Assembly (NCBI GenBank): GCA_017304945.1
Contig: JAFKLG010000098.1
Span: 1-41,999 of the forward strand
DNA length: 41,999 nt
Direction of reading: 5' to 3'
Source of the DNA: Rhodospirillales bacterium
GTDB lineage: Bacteria > Pseudomonadota > Alphaproteobacteria > Acetobacterales > Acetobacteraceae
Below the pieces are notes generated by a model. The model was not told the origin of the DNA and searched no databases. It worked only from the letters and a program-made list of their open reading frames with translations. The position numbers and the translations under genes were made by a program. Below, one piece after another: positions 40,633 to 41,999 of the stretch; the stretch's first letter is position 1; the number at the start of each line of letters is the position of its first letter.

Positions 40633-40893
40633 ATGACGCACGTCGTTCTTGGCCGCTGGGGAAAGGGTCTAGCCCTCCGGGTTCCGCAGGAGGTGGCGAC
40701 CGCCGTCGGCCTGCACGAAGGCGACACGGTCGAGATCGAGACCAAAGACGGCGCCATCACGATCCGTGCGCGTCCTGCGCCCATGACGGTCGAAACGATG
40801 TTCGCCGGCAAATCCAGCGCCGAATGGCGGGCATTGTACCGCGAGGCCTTTGACTGGGGACCGGACCTGGGGCGGGAAGCCGTGGAGGAATGA
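40633..40893 (+). CDS. AbrB/MazE-type antitoxin
   Basis: An 86-residue antitoxin. The N-terminal 47 residues form an AbrB-type swapped-hairpin DNA-binding domain (GRWGKGLALRVPQEVATAVG, GDTVEIETKDGAITIRA). The acidic C-terminal tail (FAGKSSAEWRALYREAFDWG) would wrap the toxin and block its active site. GAGGGA lies nine bases before the ATG. It overlaps the toxin gene by four bases (ATGA), the usual translational coupling for this toxin-antitoxin class. It probably represses its own promoter. Confidence 0.88.
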   Translation: MTHVVLGRWGKGLALRVPQEVATAVGLHEGDTVEIETKDGAITIRARPAPMTVETMFAGKSSAEWRALYREAFDWGPDLGREAVEE

Positions 40894-41237
40894 CGACGGA
40901 CGGCTATGTTCCCGACGCCGGTGACCTGATCTGGACGGAGTTCGATCCGACGCGCGGGCGGGAACAGGCTGGGCGGCGTCCCGCTCTCGTCGTGTCGGCG
41001 CGACTGTTCACCGAGGCGACCGGACTTGCAGTGGTCTGTCCCATCACCTCGCGCGTTCGGCCGTTTCCAAGCAGCATCGTGCTGCCGGCGGGCCTGCCCG
41101 TGGCCGGAGAGGTGTTGTTGAGCCATATCCGCAGCATTGACACCTTGGCCCGCCCGGTCATCCCGACGGGCGCCCGTATCGCCCCCGACCTCGCCGCGCT
41201 CGCGCGCGCAAAGCTCGGCGCCTTCATCATCATCTAA
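40890..41237 (+). CDS. MazF/PemK-type toxin (mRNA endoribonuclease)
   Basis: A 115-residue toxin of the MazF/PemK/Kid family, a sequence-specific RNase that inhibits translation when the antitoxin is degraded. The core pattern GDLIWTEFDPTRGREQAG, RRPALVVS, AVVCPITS and GEVLLSHIRSID fits the family. The basic loop with Arg-Gly-Arg-Glu-Gln and the later Ser/Thr are the expected catalytic region. It shares ATGA with the antitoxin stop. A FAD-dependent oxidoreductase gene follows 60 bases downstream and is probably unrelated. Confidence 0.9.
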   Translation: MTTDGYVPDAGDLIWTEFDPTRGREQAGRRPALVVSARLFTEATGLAVVCPITSRVRPFPSSIVLPAGLPVAGEVLLSHIRSIDTLARPVIPTGARIAPDLAALARAKLGAFIII

Positions 41238-41296
41238 ACGCGATGCAATCCACCGATCCCGTTTCGCTCCAGGACGGACGCTCCTATAGTCGCGAC

Positions 41297-41999
41297 ATGT
41301 CTCCTCCCGTCGAGCCGGTCGCCTCCGATGCGACCCTTCCCGCCCGCACCAGCGTCGTCGTCATCGGCGGCGGCATCATCGGGGTCTGCACCACCCTGTT
41401 CCTGGCCGAGAAGGGCATCCCGGTCGTGCTCTGTGAGAAGGGGCGCATCGGCGGTGAGCAATCCAGCCGCAACTGGGGCTGGTGCCGCACCATGGGCCGC
41501 GACGTCGCCGAGATCCCGCTCTCGATCGAGAGCCTGAAGCTCTGGCGGGGCATGACCGAGCGGGTGGGGAAGGAGACCGGATTCCGCCAGTCCGGGATCG
41601 TCTATCTCTGCGAGACCGAAAAGGAACTCGCGACGCAGGAGGCGTGGCTCGAGGAGGCGCGGCAATACCAGGTCGACAGCCAGGTGCTGCGCGGCGAGGC
41701 ACTGGGCGAGGTCATGCCGGGCCTGGTCGCGCCCTTCGTGGCCGGGCTCTACACGCCGACCGACGGGCGCGCCGAACCGGCCCTGGCCGCCCCGGCGATC
41801 GCCGAAGCGGCGCGGGCGCATGGTGCCCAGATCTTCACCGGCTGCGCGGTGCGCGCCCTCGACCTCGCCGCGGGCCGGGTCGTCGGGGTGGTCACCGAGA
41901 AGGGGCGCATCGCCTGCGACAGCGCGGTGCTGGCGGGCGGTGCCTGGTCGCGCCTGTTCGCCGGCAACGCCGGCATCGACTTCCCGGCGCTCAAGGTCC
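41297..41999 (+). CDS. FAD-dependent oxidoreductase (DAO family), 3' end outside the window
   Basis: Only the first 234 codons are present; the gene runs off the right edge. The FAD-binding Rossmann motif VVVIGGGIIGVCTTLFLAEKG is near residues 20-40, followed by the acidic residue Glu48 in VVLCEKGRIG. GEQSSRNWGWCRTMGRD is typical of a D-amino-acid-dehydrogenase / glycine-oxidase-like subgroup. It is not visible as a complete open frame because the stop lies beyond the window. It might deaminate an amino or imino acid, but substrate and quinone or oxygen use cannot be read. Confidence 0.88.
   Translation, partial: MSPPVEPVASDATLPARTSVVVIGGGIIGVCTTLFLAEKGIPVVLCEKGRIGGEQSSRNWGWCRTMGRDVAEIPLSIESLKLWRGMTERVGKETGFRQSGIVYLCETEKELATQEAWLEEARQYQVDSQVLRGEALGEVMPGLVAPFVAGLYTPTDGRAEPALAAPAIAEAARAHGAQIFTGCAVRALDLAAGRVVGVVTEKGRIACDSAVLAGGAWSRLFAGNAGIDFPALKV

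Noticed and set aside
38749..40893. 714-residue plus-strand frame
   Set aside because: Antisense to HyuA; its end coincides with the antitoxin, which has its own convincing start at 40633.

Overview
The window is very GC-rich and densely packed, and it looks like chromosome from an alphaproteobacterium. Acetobacteraceae or a related Rhodospirillales lineage is the best guess. The grounds are several alphaproteobacterial hallmarks: the intergenic repeat that encodes MAGLDPAI, a Hint_2-type protein of a kind frequent in Acetobacteraceae, an Adh2XL/LpxXL-like lipid A pair, coxE/coxI/xdhC-type accessory genes, and a pair of HyuA/HyuB-type hydantoinase genes. This is inference from gene content, not a phylogenetic result.

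Layout. 1-300: four 75-bp tandem repeats. 438-3179 (+): a nitrate/sulfonate/taurine-type ABC importer (ATPase, permease, binding protein). 3192-5603 (-): a partner-switching module made of an FHA-PP2C phosphatase, a STAS-HATPase fusion and a stand-alone anti-sigma-type HATPase. 5696-6346 (-): a secreted low-complexity protein. 6473-8453 (-): a medium-chain dehydrogenase followed by a lipid A acyltransferase. 8716-9540 (+): a PEP-mutase/isocitrate-lyase family enzyme. 9631-9865: a long inverted repeat. 9978-12730 (-): hemN followed by two 2-oxoglutarate/Fe(II) dioxygenase-like genes, with a perfect FNR-type box upstream. 12874-16142 (+): a MacAB-like export system (adaptor, FtsX-type permease, ATPase). 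16302-18933 (-): a tightly coupled TerB-like / ExoD / TerC / lipid-kinase operon. 19143-20123 (-): a Gfo/Idh/MocA oxidoreductase. 20249-20323: tRNA-Val(CAC).

20510-24621 (+): a small predicted membrane protein, then the most striking gene of the window. It encodes a 1107-residue protein that reads as two tandem pepsin-like aspartic protease units, separated by a beta-strand repeat and followed by a C-terminal self-cleaving Hint domain.

24720-29763 (-): an accessory operon for molybdenum hydroxylases (CoxE-like VWA protein, CoxI/XdhC N-domain, XdhC Rossmann domain, a MoeA-like/MocA-like fusion and an ATP-grasp-like protein). The hydroxylase subunits themselves are not in the window. 29889-31183 (-): a GNAT acetyltransferase and a polyphosphate-glucokinase-like ROK kinase. 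31342-34467 (-): a lower-GC arsenate-resistance operon (ArsR-ArsC fusion, GAPDH, ArsJ), next to the 3' end of tRNA-Leu(TAA). It probably exports 1-arseno-3-phosphoglycerate and looks horizontally acquired. 35109-40509 (-): an oligopeptide-type binding protein with hydantoinase/oxoprolinase A and B subunits. 40633-41237 (+): a MazEF-type toxin-antitoxin pair. 41297 to the window end (+): a truncated FAD-dependent oxidoreductase.

Most genes are single cistrons or operons coupled by 4-nt ATGA/GTGA overlaps, which gives good support to many of the start and stop assignments.
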